Below, in pieces: positions 34,893-44,880 of a stretch of DNA of 64,000 nt (position 1 is its first letter; the number at the start of each line of letters is the position of its first letter). The notes under the pieces are model-generated. The model did no database searches. It worked only from the letters and a program-made list of their open reading frames with translations, and was not told the origin of the DNA. The stretch spans positions 1 through 64,000 of the forward strand of contig JADMJD010000027.1 of the NCBI GenBank assembly GCA_018780805.1, given 5' to 3'. This stretch comes from Rubrivivax sp. Its GTDB lineage: Bacteria; Pseudomonadota; Gammaproteobacteria; Burkholderiales; Burkholderiaceae_C. The translations under genes were made by a program, and so were the position numbers.

Positions 34893-35576
34893 TCAGCGGC
34901 TCAGGAAGCCATAGAGGTTGCGCAGCATCGCCGCCGTGGCGCCCCAGATGAAGTACTCACCACCCGGGCCCTGCCAGGGCATGGACAGGAACTGGCGCTG
35001 ATGGCCGTCGCTCTCCCAGACATGGCGCTGGTGGTGGGCCGGGTTCATCAGGAAGGCCAGTGGCACCTCGAAAGCCTCGGCCACCTCGAAGGCGTCCAGC
35101 GCCAGCGTGACACCAGGCTGCACCAGCGCGACCACCGGCGTGACGATGAAGCTGGTCACCGTGGTGTAGGCCGGCAGCTGGCCGATCACCTCCACCTGCG
35201 CCGCTGGCAGACCGACTTCTTCTTCGGCCTCGCGCAAGGCCGTGGCGGCGGCGTTGGCGTCGTGCGGCTCGGCACGGCCGCCGGGGAAGCTGATCTGGCC
35301 GGCATGGTCGCGCAGGTGCGCACTGCGGCGGGTCAGCAGCACCTGCAGGCCTTGTTCACGTTGCACCAGCGGCACCAGCACCGAGGCCGCAGCGGGGTCA
35401 CGTGCCGTGTTGAATCGCGCGCCGTCCCCGGGCCACTCCGGCGCCCAGCCGGTGGTGTCCGCCAGGTGGGCGCGGATCCAGTCGGCACGCAGCCGCTCCT
35501 CCGCCACGGGCAGCAGGTGGGCGTCGGTGCTGTGCACCGGCACGGCGCGGGGGTCGAGGATGCGGGGCGCGTTCAT
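34893..35576 (-). CDS. NUDIX hydrolase, CoA pyrophosphatase type
   Basis: The 227-residue protein carries a Nudix box in ISFPGGRAEPHD...ALREAEEEVGL, with the CoAse-type leading segment LLTRRSAHLRDHAGQISFPGG. Proteins of this branch hydrolyse coenzyme A and acyl-CoA to 3',5'-ADP and phosphopantetheine derivatives. The start ATG 35576 fits the family; the open frame upstream reads through the rplS terminator and is not coding. It follows the rplS operon in the same direction. Confidence 0.9.
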   Translation of the reverse strand: MNAPRILDPRAVPVHSTDAHLLPVAEERLRADWIRAHLADTTGWAPEWPGDGARFNTARDPAAASVLVPLVQREQGLQVLLTRRSAHLRDHAGQISFPGGRAEPHDANAAATALREAEEEVGLPAAQVEVIGQLPAYTTVTSFIVTPVVALVQPGVTLALDAFEVAEAFEVPLAFLMNPAHHQRHVWESDGHQRQFLSMPWQGPGGEYFIWGATAAMLRNLYGFLSR

Positions 35577-35594
35577 CGGGGGGAAGCCGGGATG

Positions 35595-35619
35595 CAAAAA
35601 GCCGCCCGTGGGCGGCTTT
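35595..35619 (-). terminator. Terminator of the rpsP-rimM-trmD-rplS operon
   Basis: On the minus strand AAAGCCGCCCACGGGCGGCTTTTT forms a perfect GC stem (GCCGCC/GGCGGC) flanked by A and T runs, about 20 bases after the rplS stop (described here in parts: AAAGCCGCC, a short loop, GGCGGCTTTTT). Confidence 0.88.
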
Positions 35620-35637
35620 CTGGAAACCGAGGTTCGG

Positions 35638-35991
35638 TCAGGCCAGCTTCTCTTTGATCCGGGCCGACTTGCCGCTGCGCTCGCGCAGGAAGTACAGCTT
35701 GGCGCGGCGCACGTCACCGCGGCGCTTGACTTCGATTTTCGAGATCAGCGGGCTGTAAAGCTGGAAAGTGCGCTCGACACCTTCGCCGCTGGAGACCTTG
35801 CGCACGATGAAGCTGCTGTTCAGGCCGCGGTTGCGCTTGGCGATGACAACACCTTCGTAGGCCTGCACACGCTTGCGGGTGCCTTCGACGACGTTGACGC
35901 TGACGATCACGGTGTCGCCAGGGGCGAAGGCCGGGATGGTCTTGTTCAGGCGAGCAATTTCTTCCTGCTCGAGGGTGGCAATCAGATCCAA
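35638..35991 (-). CDS. rplS: 50S ribosomal protein L19
   Basis: The 117-residue protein matches L19 throughout: [56 protein letters not shown] and [23 protein letters not shown]19 lies at the 30S-50S interface. It is the last gene of the conserved rpsP-rimM-trmD-rplS operon and is followed by a clear terminator. Confidence 0.98.
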   Translation of the reverse strand: MDLIATLEQEEIARLNKTIPAFAPGDTVIVSVNVVEGTRKRVQAYEGVVIAKRNRGLNSSFIVRKVSSGEGVERTFQLYSPLISKIEVKRRGDVRRAKLYFLRERSGKSARIKEKLA

Positions 35992-36067
35992 GGGGGTTCT
36001 CCGAAGCGATCATGCCCGCCCCTGTGAGGGATTCTTGGAGGGCGGCAGAGGATCGAAAAGCCTTTGA

Positions 36068-36820
36068 TTATAGCCCAAGACTGAGCAGATACTGCTCGTC
36101 CTGCCGAGACAGCCGGCCGGAGGCCCGTGCGGCGGTGATCAGCTCGGGGCGCTGGCGCGCCGTGACGGCCAGCGATTGTTCACGCCGCCAGCGGGCGATC
36201 TGGCCATGGTGGCCCGACAGCAGCACCGGCGGCACCGGCACCGACGTGCCATCGGCCAGCGGCAGCTGCTCGGGCCGGCTGTAGTGCGGGCCTTCGAGCA
36301 GACCGTCGGAAAAACTGTCCTGCTCGTGGGACGGCGCGGCCAGCACACCGGGCTGCAGCCGCGCCACTGCGTCCAGCAGCACCAGCGCGGCCAACTCACC
36401 GCCCGAGAGCACATAGTCGCCCAGGCTGATCTGGTGCGTCACGTGTCGATCAATCACACGCTGGTCGATGCCCTCGTAGCGCCCGCACAGCAGCACGGCG
36501 CCCGGCCCGGCGGCCCAGGCCTGCACCTGGGCCTGGTCCAGCCGTTGGCCGGCGGGCGTGAAGTGCACCACCGCCGGCAATTCGCCGCGGTCGGCCCGCA
36601 CGGCGGCCAGCGCGGTCTCCAGCGGCTCGGCCAGCATCACCATGCCGGGGCCGCCGCCGAAGGGGCGGTCGTCCACGCGGCGGTAGGCGTCGGTGGCGTG
36701 CTCGCGCAGCGGCCACAGGCGCACGTCGACCTGGCCAGACTCGAAGGCCCGGCGTGTGATGCCCTGCGTCAGGTGCGGCGCGAAGAGGTCCGGGAACAGC
36801 GTGACGACGTCAAAACGCAT
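36068..36820 (-). CDS. trmD: tRNA (guanine-N1)-methyltransferase
   Basis: The 250-residue protein starts [13 protein letters not shown] and has the trefoil-knot SAM-binding blocks [15 protein letters not shown] and [22 protein letters not shown], with [18 protein letters not shown] downstream. TrmD makes m1G37 in tRNAs that read CNN codons, preventing frameshifts. It lies between rimM and rplS. The length is normal. Confidence 0.98.
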   Translation of the reverse strand: MRFDVVTLFPDLFAPHLTQGITRRAFESGQVDVRLWPLREHATDAYRRVDDRPFGGGPGMVMLAEPLETALAAVRADRGELPAVVHFTPAGQRLDQAQVQAWAAGPGAVLLCGRYEGIDQRVIDRHVTHQISLGDYVLSGGELAALVLLDAVARLQPGVLAAPSHEQDSFSDGLLEGPHYSRPEQLPLADGTSVPVPPVLLSGHHGQIARWRREQSLAVTARQRPELITAARASGRLSRQDEQYLLSLGL

Positions 36821-36829
36821 CGCCAGGGT

Positions 36830-37441
36830 TCAGAAGTCGAGCGACCAGTCGACCTCGATGCGGCGGGCGGCGGTGTCGACGCGGTCCACATAGGCCTCGA
36901 CGAACGGGATCAGCACCGGCGGCAGCGATGCGTCGTCACCCTGGATCGACAACACGCAGTGCGGGCCGGTTTCGATCAGGCCCTCGACGCGGCCCAGGGC
37001 CACGCCGTCGCGGTTGAACACAGCCAGGCCGATCAGATCGACCCAGTAAAACTCACCGTCGCCCGGCGTCGGGAAACTGGCACGCGAGACGAAGATGCGC
37101 GCGCCTTTCAGCGCCTCGGCCGCGCTGCGGTCGGGCAGTTCCTGCGCGGTGGCGACCACCCCGTCACCATGCTCCTTGGCGCGCACGATGTGCAGCACCG
37201 CCGGCAGGCTGCCGCCGGGCCGCGCCATCTCGGGCGGCTCCAGGAACCAGCGTTTGGAGGAAAACAGGGCCTGGGGATCGGCGGCAAAGGGTTTGACCTT
37301 GATGCCACCCTGGATGCCCCAGGCACCCATGATGCGGCCGACCTCGACCGCATCGGCCGGGCGGGACAACGAGGTGTCCACAGCGTCCGGCAGGGGCTGC
37401 GCCGCGGGCACAGGGGCGCGCGTCACAGCCGACGGGCTCAA
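36830..37441 (-). CDS. rimM: Ribosome maturation factor RimM
   Basis: The 203-residue protein has the N-terminal RimM domain ([20 protein letters not shown]) and the C-terminal PRC-barrel ([18 protein letters not shown] to [14 protein letters not shown]). RimM binds S19 and aids 30S head assembly. It overlaps the end of rpsP by four bases and precedes trmD by nine. The first 30 residues are a low-complexity extension, so the true start may be internal. Confidence 0.97.
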   Translation of the reverse strand: MSPSAVTRAPVPAAQPLPDAVDTSLSRPADAVEVGRIMGAWGIQGGIKVKPFAADPQALFSSKRWFLEPPEMARPGGSLPAVLHIVRAKEHGDGVVATAQELPDRSAAEALKGARIFVSRASFPTPGDGEFYWVDLIGLAVFNRDGVALGRVEGLIETGPHCVLSIQGDDASLPPVLIPFVEAYVDRVDTAARRIEVDWSLDF

Positions 37442-37704
37442 ACGGCGGCAGCGGCCGGCGTCGCGGCCTTGGCGTCGTTGACCAGGCGGGCCACAGTGGG
37501 CGACAGCTGGGCACCAACGCTGGCCCAGTGGGTCACGCGGTCCTGCGCGACGCGCAGCTTCTCGGCCGCACCGGAGGCGACGGGGTTGTAAAAACCCACG
37601 CGCTCGATGAAGCGGCCGTCACGGCGCTCGCGCGAATCGGCGACGACGATGTTGTAGAAAGGGCGCTTCTTGGAGCCACCGCGGGCAAGTCGGATCACGA
37701 CCAT
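37438..37704 (-). CDS. rpsP: 30S ribosomal protein S16
   Basis: The 88-residue protein begins [20 protein letters not shown] and has [20 protein letters not shown], both diagnostic of S16, an early 30S assembly protein. It is the first gene of the rpsP-rimM-trmD-rplS operon. The start at 37704 is set by the conserved N-terminus; the open frame runs on upstream without homology. A TATAAT lies about 130 bases upstream. Confidence 0.98.
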   Translation of the reverse strand: MVVIRLARGGSKKRPFYNIVVADSRERRDGRFIERVGFYNPVASGAAEKLRVAQDRVTHWASVGAQLSPTVARLVNDAKAATPAAAAV

Positions 37705-37833
37705 GGGGATACCATCCTGAAATTGGGGTGACCACCGCCTCAGGGACACGTTCTGAAGTTGGCCGGTCTGGGAAACATTCAGCGCCGTAGATACGCCGGG
37801 GTGCACCACCCCAACCGTCGCCGAAAACCCAGC

Positions 37834-37839
37834 ATTATA
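37834..37839 (-). promoter_or_regulatory. Candidate -10 element for the rpsP operon
   Basis: The minus strand carries a perfect TATAAT in the 149-base gap upstream of rpsP. No good -35 hexamer is seen at 16-18 bases, so it may depend on other elements. The divergent acetyltransferase gene starts 15 bases beyond. Confidence 0.45.
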
Positions 37840-37853
37840 AACTGCTTCGGTCA

Positions 37854-38414
37854 TTGACTCCACCCACCCCTGTGCAACTGCGACCCAGCCTCCCCGCCGA
37901 CCTGACGGTCATCACCGCCATCTACGCCCACCACGTGCAACACGGCACCGGCACTTTTGAGCTGGAAGCACCCGATGAAGCCGAGATGGCACGCCGCCAC
38001 GCCGACGTCACCGGCAAGGGCCTGCCCTGGCTGGTGGCCGAAGACAAGGGCACCGTGCTGGGTTATGCCTATGCCAACCACTTCCGCCCGCGCCGCGCCT
38101 ACCGCTTCTGCCTGGAAGACTCGATCTACCTGGCGCCCGCCGTGCAGGGCCGCGGTGTGGGCCGGCTGCTGCTGGCCGAGCTGATGGCGCGTTGCGAGGC
38201 GCTGGGTGCACGCCAGATGCTGGCCGTCATCGGCGACGCCGCCAACGCCGGCTCGATCGGCGTGCACCGCACGCTGGGCTTCGAACACACCGGCGTGCTG
38301 AAGGCCTCGGGCTGGAAGTTCGGGCGCTGGCTGGACGTGGTGCTGATGCAGAAGGCCCTGGGCCCCGGCGCCAGCAGCGACCCGGCAGACCGTGACGCGG
38401 CAGGCGGCACATGA
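37854..38414 (+). CDS. GNAT family N-acetyltransferase (phosphinothricin-type)
   Basis: About 186 residues. The N-terminal [20 protein letters not shown], the [15 protein letters not shown] block, the acetyl-CoA-binding [19 protein letters not shown] and the final [20 protein letters not shown] identify the Pat/Bar-like GNAT branch. Members acetylate phosphinothricin, methionine sulfoximine or related amino compounds; the natural substrate here is unknown. The start is uncertain: TTG 37854 or GTG 37872. The stop overlaps the next gene's start by four bases. Confidence 0.9.
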   Translation: MTPPTPVQLRPSLPADLTVITAIYAHHVQHGTGTFELEAPDEAEMARRHADVTGKGLPWLVAEDKGTVLGYAYANHFRPRRAYRFCLEDSIYLAPAVQGRGVGRLLLAELMARCEALGARQMLAVIGDAANAGSIGVHRTLGFEHTGVLKASGWKFGRWLDVVLMQKALGPGASSDPADRDAAGGT

Positions 38415-38863
38415 CCCGCTCCAAGACCGTGGCCACCTGGCTGGCGCTGCTGGGTGGCACGCTGGGCCTGCACCGGCTGTACCTGAAGGGCTTGGGCAAC
38501 GTGTGGGGCTGGTTGCACCTGCTGCCGACCACGCTGGGCCTGTTCGGCGTGCTGCGCATGCGCGAACTGGGCCAGGACGACCAGCTGGCCTGGCTGCTGA
38601 TCCCGCTGCTGGGCCTGATGATCGCGCAGGCGATGCTGCACGCCATCGTCTACGGCCTCACCTCTGACGAAAAGTGGGCGGCGCGCCTGAAACAGCCGGT
38701 GCAGGACACCGCCTGGGGTCCGGTGCTGGCCGTGATCGCGGCCCTGCTGGTCGGCGCCACGGTGCTGATGGGCAGTGTGGCCTTCGGGATCCAGAAGTTC
38801 TTCGAGTGGGAACTCGAACCGCCGTCCGCTTCAGCTCAGAACAGCAGCAGGCTCACGCCGTAG
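38411..38863 (+). CDS. Small membrane protein with TM2-like N-terminus
   Basis: The 150-residue protein has a TM2-like start (LALLGGTLGLHRLYLKG, WGWLHLLPTTLGLFGV) and two more hydrophobic stretches near residues 60-80 and 100-128. The function is unknown. It is coupled by an ATGA overlap to the acetyltransferase gene. The 3' end overlaps the convergent pit gene by 28 bases, so the last residues (SASAQNSSRLTP) are unlikely to matter. Confidence 0.8.
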   Translation: MTRSKTVATWLALLGGTLGLHRLYLKGLGNVWGWLHLLPTTLGLFGVLRMRELGQDDQLAWLLIPLLGLMIAQAMLHAIVYGLTSDEKWAARLKQPVQDTAWGPVLAVIAALLVGATVLMGSVAFGIQKFFEWELEPPSASAQNSSRLTP

Positions 38864-39846
38864 AACACCGCGGCGATCAGCGCCGTGGCCGGGATGGTGA
38901 CGATCCAGGCCAGCACGATGTTGCCCGCCAGCCCCCAGCGCACCGCAGACGGGTTGCGCACCGAGCCCACGCCGAAGATGGCCCCGGTGATGGTGTGTGT
39001 GGTCGACACCGGCACGCCCAGCCCGGTGGCCACGAAGAGCGTGATCGCACCACCGGTTTCGGCGCAGAAACCACCCACAGGCTTGAGCTTGGTGATGCGC
39101 TGGCCCATGGTCTTGACGATGCGCCAGCCGCCGAACAGCGTGCCCAGACCGATGGCGATGTAACAGGCCCAGATCACCCAGTACGGCGGCGCCTTGTCGC
39201 CCACGCCGACCATGCCGGCGGAGATCAGCAGCAGCCAGATGATGCCGATGGTCTTCTGTGCGTCGTTGCCGCCGTGGCCCAGCGAATACAGCCCGGCCGA
39301 CACCAGTTGCATGCGTCGGAAGCCCTTGTCCACCTTCAGCGGCGAGGTGCGGCGGAAGATCCAGGCCACCGCCACCATCATCAGCGAGCCGAGCAAGAAG
39401 CCCATGAAGGGCGAGATGAAGATGAAGGCCACGGTCTTGACGATGCCCGATGTCACCAGCGGCGCGGCGCCGGCCTTGGCTAGCGTCGCACCGACGATGC
39501 CGCCGATCAGCGCATGCGAGCTGGACGACGGAATGCCGTACCACCAGGTGATCACGTTCCAGGCGATGGCGCCAATCAGCGCACCGAAGATCACATGCTG
39601 GTCGACGATGCCCGGGTCGACGATGCCCTTGCCCACGGTGGCCGCCACCTTGAGCTGGAAGACCGCGATCGCCAGCACGTTGAAAAACGCCGCAAACGCC
39701 ACTGCGTGCTGGGGTTTGAGCACGCCGGTGGAGACCACGGTGGCGATGGAGTTCGCGGCGTCGTGGAAACCGTTCATGAAGTCGAAGACCAGCGCCAGCA
39801 CCACGAGCATGACGACGATCCAGAAGCCTGGCGGCAAGGTGTCCAT
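38836..39846 (-). CDS. Inorganic phosphate transporter (Pit family)
   Basis: The 336-residue protein has about ten membrane segments and the two inverted Pit signatures: FDFMNGFHDAANSIATVVSTG near the N-terminus and GHGGNDAQKTIGI plus PVSTTHTITGAIFGVG in the second half. It imports phosphate, usually as a metal-phosphate complex with protons. It lies 13 bases downstream of a DUF47 gene, the usual partner of Pit transporters. ATG 39846 is the expected start. Confidence 0.95.
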   Translation of the reverse strand: MDTLPPGFWIVVMLVVLALVFDFMNGFHDAANSIATVVSTGVLKPQHAVAFAAFFNVLAIAVFQLKVAATVGKGIVDPGIVDQHVIFGALIGAIAWNVITWWYGIPSSSSHALIGGIVGATLAKAGAAPLVTSGIVKTVAFIFISPFMGFLLGSLMMVAVAWIFRRTSPLKVDKGFRRMQLVSAGLYSLGHGGNDAQKTIGIIWLLLISAGMVGVGDKAPPYWVIWACYIAIGLGTLFGGWRIVKTMGQRITKLKPVGGFCAETGGAITLFVATGLGVPVSTTHTITGAIFGVGSVRNPSAVRWGLAGNIVLAWIVTIPATALIAAVFYGVSLLLF

Positions 39847-39859
39847 CGCGGCGGCCGGC

Positions 39860-40507
39860 TCAGGAGTTCTCGAGCACGATGCCTTCGACCAGGTTCGCGA
39901 CATCCTCGCAACGGTCAGAGATCGACTCCAGGTGTTCGTACACGGCCTTGAGCTTGATCAGCTCGCGCACGTCGGGCTCTTCGCGGAACAGGCGCGACAT
40001 GGCACCCCGCATCACGCGGTCGGCGTCGGATTCGAGCTGGTCGATCTCCTCACACATCTTCAGCGCCGATTCGGCCACCTTGGCCACCTTCAGCTCGGGC
40101 AGCAGCGTCACCACATGCTGCACACGCTCGCAGCAGCGCACCGAGATCTCACCCAGGCGCAGCACGTCCTCGCCGATCTTCTGCAGGTCGTACAGCGCCA
40201 TGACCTCGCTGGAGTCCTGCAGCAGGTCCAGGATGTCGTCCATCGCGTTGATCAGGCCATGGATCTGTTCGCGGTCCAGCGGCGTGATGAAGGTCTTGTG
40301 CAGTTGCCGGTGCACCTCGGCCGTCACGCGGTCGGCAGCCCGTTCGGCGTCGCCCACGGCCTTGGCGTGCTGCTCACGGATCGCCGGCTCGGCGTAGTGC
40401 TGCAGCATCTGCATGAAGGCCCGGGCACCCACGGTGATGTGTTTGCCGTGTTCGTTGAAGAGCTCGAAAAAATTGCCCTCGCGGGGCAGCAACTTGCCAA
40501 AAAACAT
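39860..40507 (-). CDS. DUF47 family (PhoU-like) Pit accessory protein
   Basis: The 215-residue all-helical protein begins MFFGKLLPREGNFFELFNEH and has FITPLDREQIHGLINAMDDILDLL, typical of the DUF47 family, relatives of PhoU. Such proteins occur beside pit genes and are thought to regulate phosphate transport. ATG 40507 has GGAGAG upstream; an in-frame ATG at 40540 is less likely. It is first in the DUF47-pit pair. Confidence 0.93.
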   Translation of the reverse strand: MFFGKLLPREGNFFELFNEHGKHITVGARAFMQMLQHYAEPAIREQHAKAVGDAERAADRVTAEVHRQLHKTFITPLDREQIHGLINAMDDILDLLQDSSEVMALYDLQKIGEDVLRLGEISVRCCERVQHVVTLLPELKVAKVAESALKMCEEIDQLESDADRVMRGAMSRLFREEPDVRELIKLKAVYEHLESISDRCEDVANLVEGIVLENS

Positions 40508-40573
40508 GCGCTCTCCGGGTTGATCGGCCGCATTTGTCATCGGCCTGTCACACGAAGATTGTAGGCGCCGGGT

Positions 40574-41059
40574 TCAGCCGATCTGGCGGATGCACTGCGT
40601 GGCCACCGCCGGCAGCCAGGCCTGCAGCGGGCCCAGTTGTGGGTGCAGCAGGCCCGGGGCCAAGGCCAGCAACGGCAACAGCACAAAAGCGCGCTGGTGC
40701 AGCCGCGGGTGGGGCAAGGTCAGCACCGGGCTTTGAAGCACGGTGTCGCCATGCAGCAGCAGGTCCAGGTCCAGCGTGCGCGGCGCGTGGCGGTACGGGC
40801 GCTGGCGCCCATGGCTTTGTTCGATGGCCTGCAGGGCCTGCAGCAGCGCCAGCGGCGCCAGTGTCGTGTCGAGTGCGGCCACCGCGTTCAGGTAGTCGGG
40901 GCCGGCAGCGTCCACCGGCGCACTGGCGTACAGCGGCGAGCGTGCGGCCAGCACGGTGCCGGGCAAGGCGGCCAGTGCGCCGAAGGCTGCGTCCAGCGTG
41001 GCGCGGGCGTCGCCCAGGTTGGCCCCCAGGCCCACCCAGGCACGCTGCGGGGGGGTCAC
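40574..41059 (-). CDS. folK: 7,8-dihydro-6-hydroxymethylpterin pyrophosphokinase
   Basis: The 161-residue protein matches Fol[12 protein letters not shown] at the N-terminus, [23 protein letters not shown], and the signature [16 protein letters not shown] followed by [18 protein letters not shown]. It transfers pyrophosphate from ATP in folate synthesis. It is last in the hda-HAD-pcnB-folK string and overlaps pcnB by four bases. Confidence 0.97.
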   Translation of the reverse strand: MTPPQRAWVGLGANLGDARATLDAAFGALAALPGTVLAARSPLYASAPVDAAGPDYLNAVAALDTTLAPLALLQALQAIEQSHGRQRPYRHAPRTLDLDLLLHGDTVLQSPVLTLPHPRLHQRAFVLLPLLALAPGLLHPQLGPLQAWLPAVATQCIRQIG

Positions 41060-42645
41060 TCCGTGGCCGGGGCCGCGCCTTCCGGGCCCGCGGCGCCACC
41101 CGGCTTGCGGCGCCGACGGCGGCGTTTGCGCGGGGCGGTGGGGTCGGCGCCCTCACCTTCTTCGGCTGGTGCTTCTTCTGCACCGGCCTCGGCAGCGACG
41201 GCCGGTGTTGCCGCCGCCGGGACGCGCACCGTGCGCGGCACGCGCCGCGGCGCCTGCTGCTGCGCTTCGCGTGCGGCCTGCACCATGGCCTCGCGTTCGT
41301 CGTCGCTGCCCAGCGCAAAGTCCTCCCACCACTCGGGCAGCTCGGCGTCCACCTCGCCGGTGTCGGCCCGCAGCTTCAGGAAGTCGTAGCCGGCACGGTA
41401 ACGCGGCTGCTCCACCAGCGAATACGGGCCGCTGCCGAAGCGGCGCTCGAATCGCGGCTGCATGGTCCAGATCTCGCGCATGTCGGCGCCGAGTTTGCCG
41501 CGGCCGGAGATGTCGCCGATGCGGGCTTCGAACACCGCGTCCACAGCCTGCTGAAGCGCCGGCATCGGCGCTTCGCCGGCCTGGCGCAGCGTGGTCCAGC
41601 GGCCCAGCACCTCGTGCCACAGCAGGCAGGCCAGCAGGAAGCTGGGCGCGACCGGTTTGCCCTCGCCCACGCGGCGGTCGGTGTCGGCCAGGGCCAGCTG
41701 CACGAAGCGGTCACCAGCGCCGCCCTGGGCGGCCTGCTCCAGCACCAGGTCCAAGATGGGGAATACGCCGCGCGGCAGCGGGTGCAGGCGCAGCTGCGCC
41801 AGGCTGGCGATGGCGTGGCCGGTCTGCAGCAGCTTGACCATCTCGTCGAACAGGCGCGACACGGGCACGTTGGCCAGCAGCGGCGCGGTGGCGGCGATGG
41901 GCTTCTTGGTGCCCGGCTCGATGGCAAAACCCAGCTTGGCTGCAAAACGCAGCACACGGATGATGCGCACCGGGTCTTCGCGGTAGCGTGTGTCGGCGTC
42001 GCCGATCATGCGCAGCACCTTGGCGCGCGCGTCCTGCAGGCCACCGTGGTAATCGACCACGGTCTGCGTCAGCGGGTCGTAATACATCGCGTTGACGGTG
42101 AAGTCGCGCCGCGCGGCATCGTCCACCTGCGGGCCCCAGACGTTGTCACGCAGCACACGGCCACTGGCGTCCACCGCGTGCGTCATGCCCGACAAGGCCT
42201 GCTTGGAGGTCTTTTCGTTGCCCGGCACCGCGTCGGCCGCACTGGCGTCCAGCAAGGCCCGGAAGGTGGAGACCTCGATCACCTCGTGTTCGCGCCCGCG
42301 GCCGTAGATCACGTGCACCAGGCGGAAACGCCGGCCGATGATGAAGGCGCGCCGGAACAAGGCCTTCACCTGCTCGGGCGTGGCATTGGTGGCGACGTCG
42401 AAGTCCTTCGGCTTCAGGCCCACCAGCAGATCCCGCACCGCGCCGCCCACGATGTAGGCCTCGTAGCCGCCCTCCTGCAGGGTGCGCACCACGCGCACGG
42501 CGTTGTCGTCCAGCAGCTTCGGGTCGATGCCGTGGGTGGCGACCGGGATCTCCACACGTTGGCCCAGCGGCGGGCCGGCGGGCACCAGTGCCTGCGCCTC
42601 GGCCGGGGCCTTGCCGAGCAGTTTGTCGATGAATTTTCTGATCAT
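41056..42645 (-). CDS. pcnB: Poly(A) polymerase PcnB
   Basis: The 529-residue protein has the class II nucleotidyltransferase head ([20 protein letters not shown] and [13 protein letters not shown]), [25 protein letters not shown] and the RNA-binding [20 protein letters not shown]. The C-terminus is a basic, low-complexity tail ([12 protein letters not shown]), as usual for PcnB. It adds 3' poly(A) tails that promote RNA decay. It overlaps the HAD gene upstream and folK downstream by four bases each. Confidence 0.96.
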   Translation of the reverse strand: MIRKFIDKLLGKAPAEAQALVPAGPPLGQRVEIPVATHGIDPKLLDDNAVRVVRTLQEGGYEAYIVGGAVRDLLVGLKPKDFDVATNATPEQVKALFRRAFIIGRRFRLVHVIYGRGREHEVIEVSTFRALLDASAADAVPGNEKTSKQALSGMTHAVDASGRVLRDNVWGPQVDDAARRDFTVNAMYYDPLTQTVVDYHGGLQDARAKVLRMIGDADTRYREDPVRIIRVLRFAAKLGFAIEPGTKKPIAATAPLLANVPVSRLFDEMVKLLQTGHAIASLAQLRLHPLPRGVFPILDLVLEQAAQGGAGDRFVQLALADTDRRVGEGKPVAPSFLLACLLWHEVLGRWTTLRQAGEAPMPALQQAVDAVFEARIGDISGRGKLGADMREIWTMQPRFERRFGSGPYSLVEQPRYRAGYDFLKLRADTGEVDAELPEWWEDFALGSDDEREAMVQAAREAQQQAPRRVPRTVRVPAAATPAVAAEAGAEEAPAEEGEGADPTAPRKRRRRRRKPGGAAGPEGAAPATE

Positions 42646-43310
42646 GCAAAGAGCCTGAGGACAGGCCAGCCCCGTTGCGCCGCGATGGCGGCCAGGGCGG
42701 GCACAGGGTTGGTGGCCACGGGGTGGCTGACATGTTCGAGCAGCGGCAGATCGTTGGTGGAATCGCTGTAAAACGTGCAGCGGTCAAAGTCCGCCAGGGT
42801 CTGGCCGCGGTCGGCCAGCCAGGCCGCGACACGTGCGATCTTGCCATCCCGGAAGGCCGGCACACCGCGGATGGCGCCCGTGACCCGTCCGTCGGCGTCG
42901 CGCACCAGGTCGGTGGCGATCAGATGTTCGACGCCGAACAGCGCGGCGATGGGCCGGGTCACGAACTCGTTGGTGGCGGTGACGATGGCGATCAGGTCCC
43001 CCGCGGCGCGGTGTTTTTGCACCAGGGCCAGCGCCGCCGGGTGCAAGGCCGGCCGGGCCACGGCCGCCAGGAAGGCTTCGGTCACGGCAGCCAGATCGGC
43101 CGCGCTGCGACCACGCCAGGGTGCGGTGGCAAAGTTGACGTAAGCCGCCATGTCCAGCGTGCCGGCGAGGTAGTCGGCGTAGAACTGGTCGTTGCCACGG
43201 CGGTGGGCCTCGGCGTCGGCCCAGCCAATCTGCACCAGGTACTCACCAAAGGCGTGGTCGGAGTCGTTCGGCAGCAAGGTGCCGTCCAGGTCAAAAAGCG
43301 TCAGGTTCAA
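42642..43310 (-). CDS. HAD-superfamily hydrolase (subfamily IB, SerB-like)
   Basis: The 222-residue protein has all HAD motifs: DLDGTLLPNDSD with the nucleophile Asp, IVTATNEFVTRPIA, and the final FYSDSTNDLPLLEHV. The HAD-IB cap fits phosphoserine phosphatase-like enzymes. The substrate is unproven. Its fixed place between hda and pcnB is conserved in Betaproteobacteria. It overlaps hda and pcnB by four bases each, so all are coupled. Confidence 0.93.
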   Translation of the reverse strand: MNLTLFDLDGTLLPNDSDHAFGEYLVQIGWADAEAHRRGNDQFYADYLAGTLDMAAYVNFATAPWRGRSAADLAAVTEAFLAAVARPALHPAALALVQKHRAAGDLIAIVTATNEFVTRPIAALFGVEHLIATDLVRDADGRVTGAIRGVPAFRDGKIARVAAWLADRGQTLADFDRCTFYSDSTNDLPLLEHVSHPVATNPVPALAAIAAQRGWPVLRLFA

Positions 43311-43972
43311 GCGGGCGGGTCCTCGTCGAGCATCTGCCGGATCAGCGGCACGGTGACGTTGCGCGAGCGGGCCAGCGCAAAGGTGTCCAGCCGGTCCAGC
43401 AGCAACATCAGGTGTTTCAGGTCACGCGCGAAGCGGGTCAGCAGGTGGTCCATCACCTCGTCCGACAGGAAGATGCCGCGCCGGTCGGCCTCGCGCCGCA
43501 GCACCGCGCGGGTCTGCTCTTCGCCCAGCGGCTGCAGCGCAAACACCGGGCCCCAGCCGAGCCGCGTGCGCAGGTCTTCGCGCAGCGGCAGATCCACCGG
43601 CGGCACCCGGCCTGCGGCCACGATCTGCGTGCCGGTGCCAGCGGCATCGACAAACAGGCGGAAGGCGTCGGCCTGGGCGGCATCGTCCAGCCGGTCGCAA
43701 TCGTCGATCAGGGCCAGCGCCCAGTCCGCCTGCACCGCGTTGTCCTGCAGCGGCGCAAAGGTGACGGCGCGCTGGCCACGCTGCTGAACCTCGTTCGCCA
43801 GGGCTTTCAGCAGGTGCGTCTTGCCGCTGCCGCTGGGCCCCCACAGGTAGACCGGCGCCCCCGGCATCACCAGGCTGCGCAGGTGGGCGACGGCGGCGGC
43901 GTTGGCGCCGTCGAGAAAGCTGTCGAAACTCGGCGCGGACGGGCCGGCCAAAGGCAGCGGAATCTGGCGCAT
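43307..43972 (-). CDS. hda: DnaA regulatory inactivator Hda
   Basis: The 221-residue protein is a short DnaA-like AAA+ ATPase. It has an N-terminal clamp-binding-like QIPLPL motif, SFDSFLDGANAAAVAHL, Walker A GPSGSGKTHLL, LALIDDCDRLDD and the sensor region LREDLRTRLGWGPVF. With the DNA-loaded sliding clamp, Hda stimulates ATP hydrolysis by DnaA to limit re-initiation. MRQIPLPL (43972) is taken as the start; ATG 43990 (MPDTVAMRQ) is possible. It heads the hda-HAD-pcnB-folK unit. Confidence 0.92.
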   Translation of the reverse strand: MRQIPLPLAGPSAPSFDSFLDGANAAAVAHLRSLVMPGAPVYLWGPSGSGKTHLLKALANEVQQRGQRAVTFAPLQDNAVQADWALALIDDCDRLDDAAQADAFRLFVDAAGTGTQIVAAGRVPPVDLPLREDLRTRLGWGPVFALQPLGEEQTRAVLRREADRRGIFLSDEVMDHLLTRFARDLKHLMLLLDRLDTFALARSRNVTVPLIRQMLDEDPPA

Positions 43973-44000
43973 GGCCACGGTGTCGGGCATGTTCAGGATG

Positions 44001-44870
44001 TCAATGCAACGGCGGACGGGGCTGCGCGCGCCAGCCGGCCAGGCGCCGGCGCAGCACCGGGGCATCGGGTTCGTCAGGGCAGACGGCCAGGTAGTGGGCG
44101 ATGTCGTCACAGGCGCGGTCGCTGCGCCCCAGTTCGGCATAGACCAGGCCGCGGTCGCGGCGCTCGGGGCCGTCGTCGGGCAGCAGGATCACCAGCCGCT
44201 CCAGCACGGCCAGCAAGCGCGGCAGATCGCCCGCGCTGCGATGGATCTCCTTCAGGTTGCGCAGCAGCCGGGCGATCACGTCACGCGCAGGCGCCGCCTG
44301 CAGGAACAGGCCCAGCGGCACGTCGTCATCGCCCACCAGGCCACGCTGGCGGCGAAACGGCATCAGCCGCTCGTCGAGCTCCTCGCGCGACAGCGACTGG
44401 CCGCTGAACGGGTCGATCACCACCTCGCCCTGCGGCATGCTCAGCTTGACCAGGAAGTGGCCCGGGAAGGACACCCCAGCGGCCGTCAGCCCCAGCTGCG
44501 TGGCCAGCTCCAGGTAGACGATGGCCAGCGTGATGGGGATGCCACGGCGCCGCGTCAGCACGGCCGACACATCGCTGTTGGCGGGGTCGTAGTAGTCGTT
44601 GACGTTGCCGGCAAAACCCAGCTCGCCGAAGAAGTAGCGGTTCAGCAGCGTCAGGCGCTGCAGCGCACCGGCATCGGTGGGCAGGCGGCGGCGCAGCGTG
44701 GCGGCCAGCCCATCCACCTCGGCCAGCACGGCCTGGGTGTCCAGGCCCGGATGCATGTCCTGCGCCACGGCCACGGCGGCCTCCAGCAGGGGCAGGCTGG
44801 CGTCGTCGGCCACCAGCGCTGCGAAGTACTGCAGCGCGGTGGGGGCGGGAAACTGGAGCGTGCCGGTCAT
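44001..44870 (-). CDS. SirB1 family protein (transglutaminase-like with TPR)
   Basis: The 289-residue protein has the SirB1 blocks LLNRYFFGELGFAGNVNDYYDP, SAVLTRRRGIPITLAIVYLELA and SFPGHFLVKL, then a TPR-like C-terminus (about 200-280). The transglutaminase-like core lacks an obvious catalytic Cys, as is usual in the family. The role is unclear, although the family name comes from a Salmonella invasion-gene regulator. It lies between murJ and hda with short gaps, probably in one transcript. Confidence 0.9.
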   Translation of the reverse strand: MTGTLQFPAPTALQYFAALVADDASLPLLEAAVAVAQDMHPGLDTQAVLAEVDGLAATLRRRLPTDAGALQRLTLLNRYFFGELGFAGNVNDYYDPANSDVSAVLTRRRGIPITLAIVYLELATQLGLTAAGVSFPGHFLVKLSMPQGEVVIDPFSGQSLSREELDERLMPFRRQRGLVGDDDVPLGLFLQAAPARDVIARLLRNLKEIHRSAGDLPRLLAVLERLVILLPDDGPERRDRGLVYAELGRSDRACDDIAHYLAVCPDEPDAPVLRRRLAGWRAQPRPPLH

Positions 44871-44880
44871 GCAGACAAGT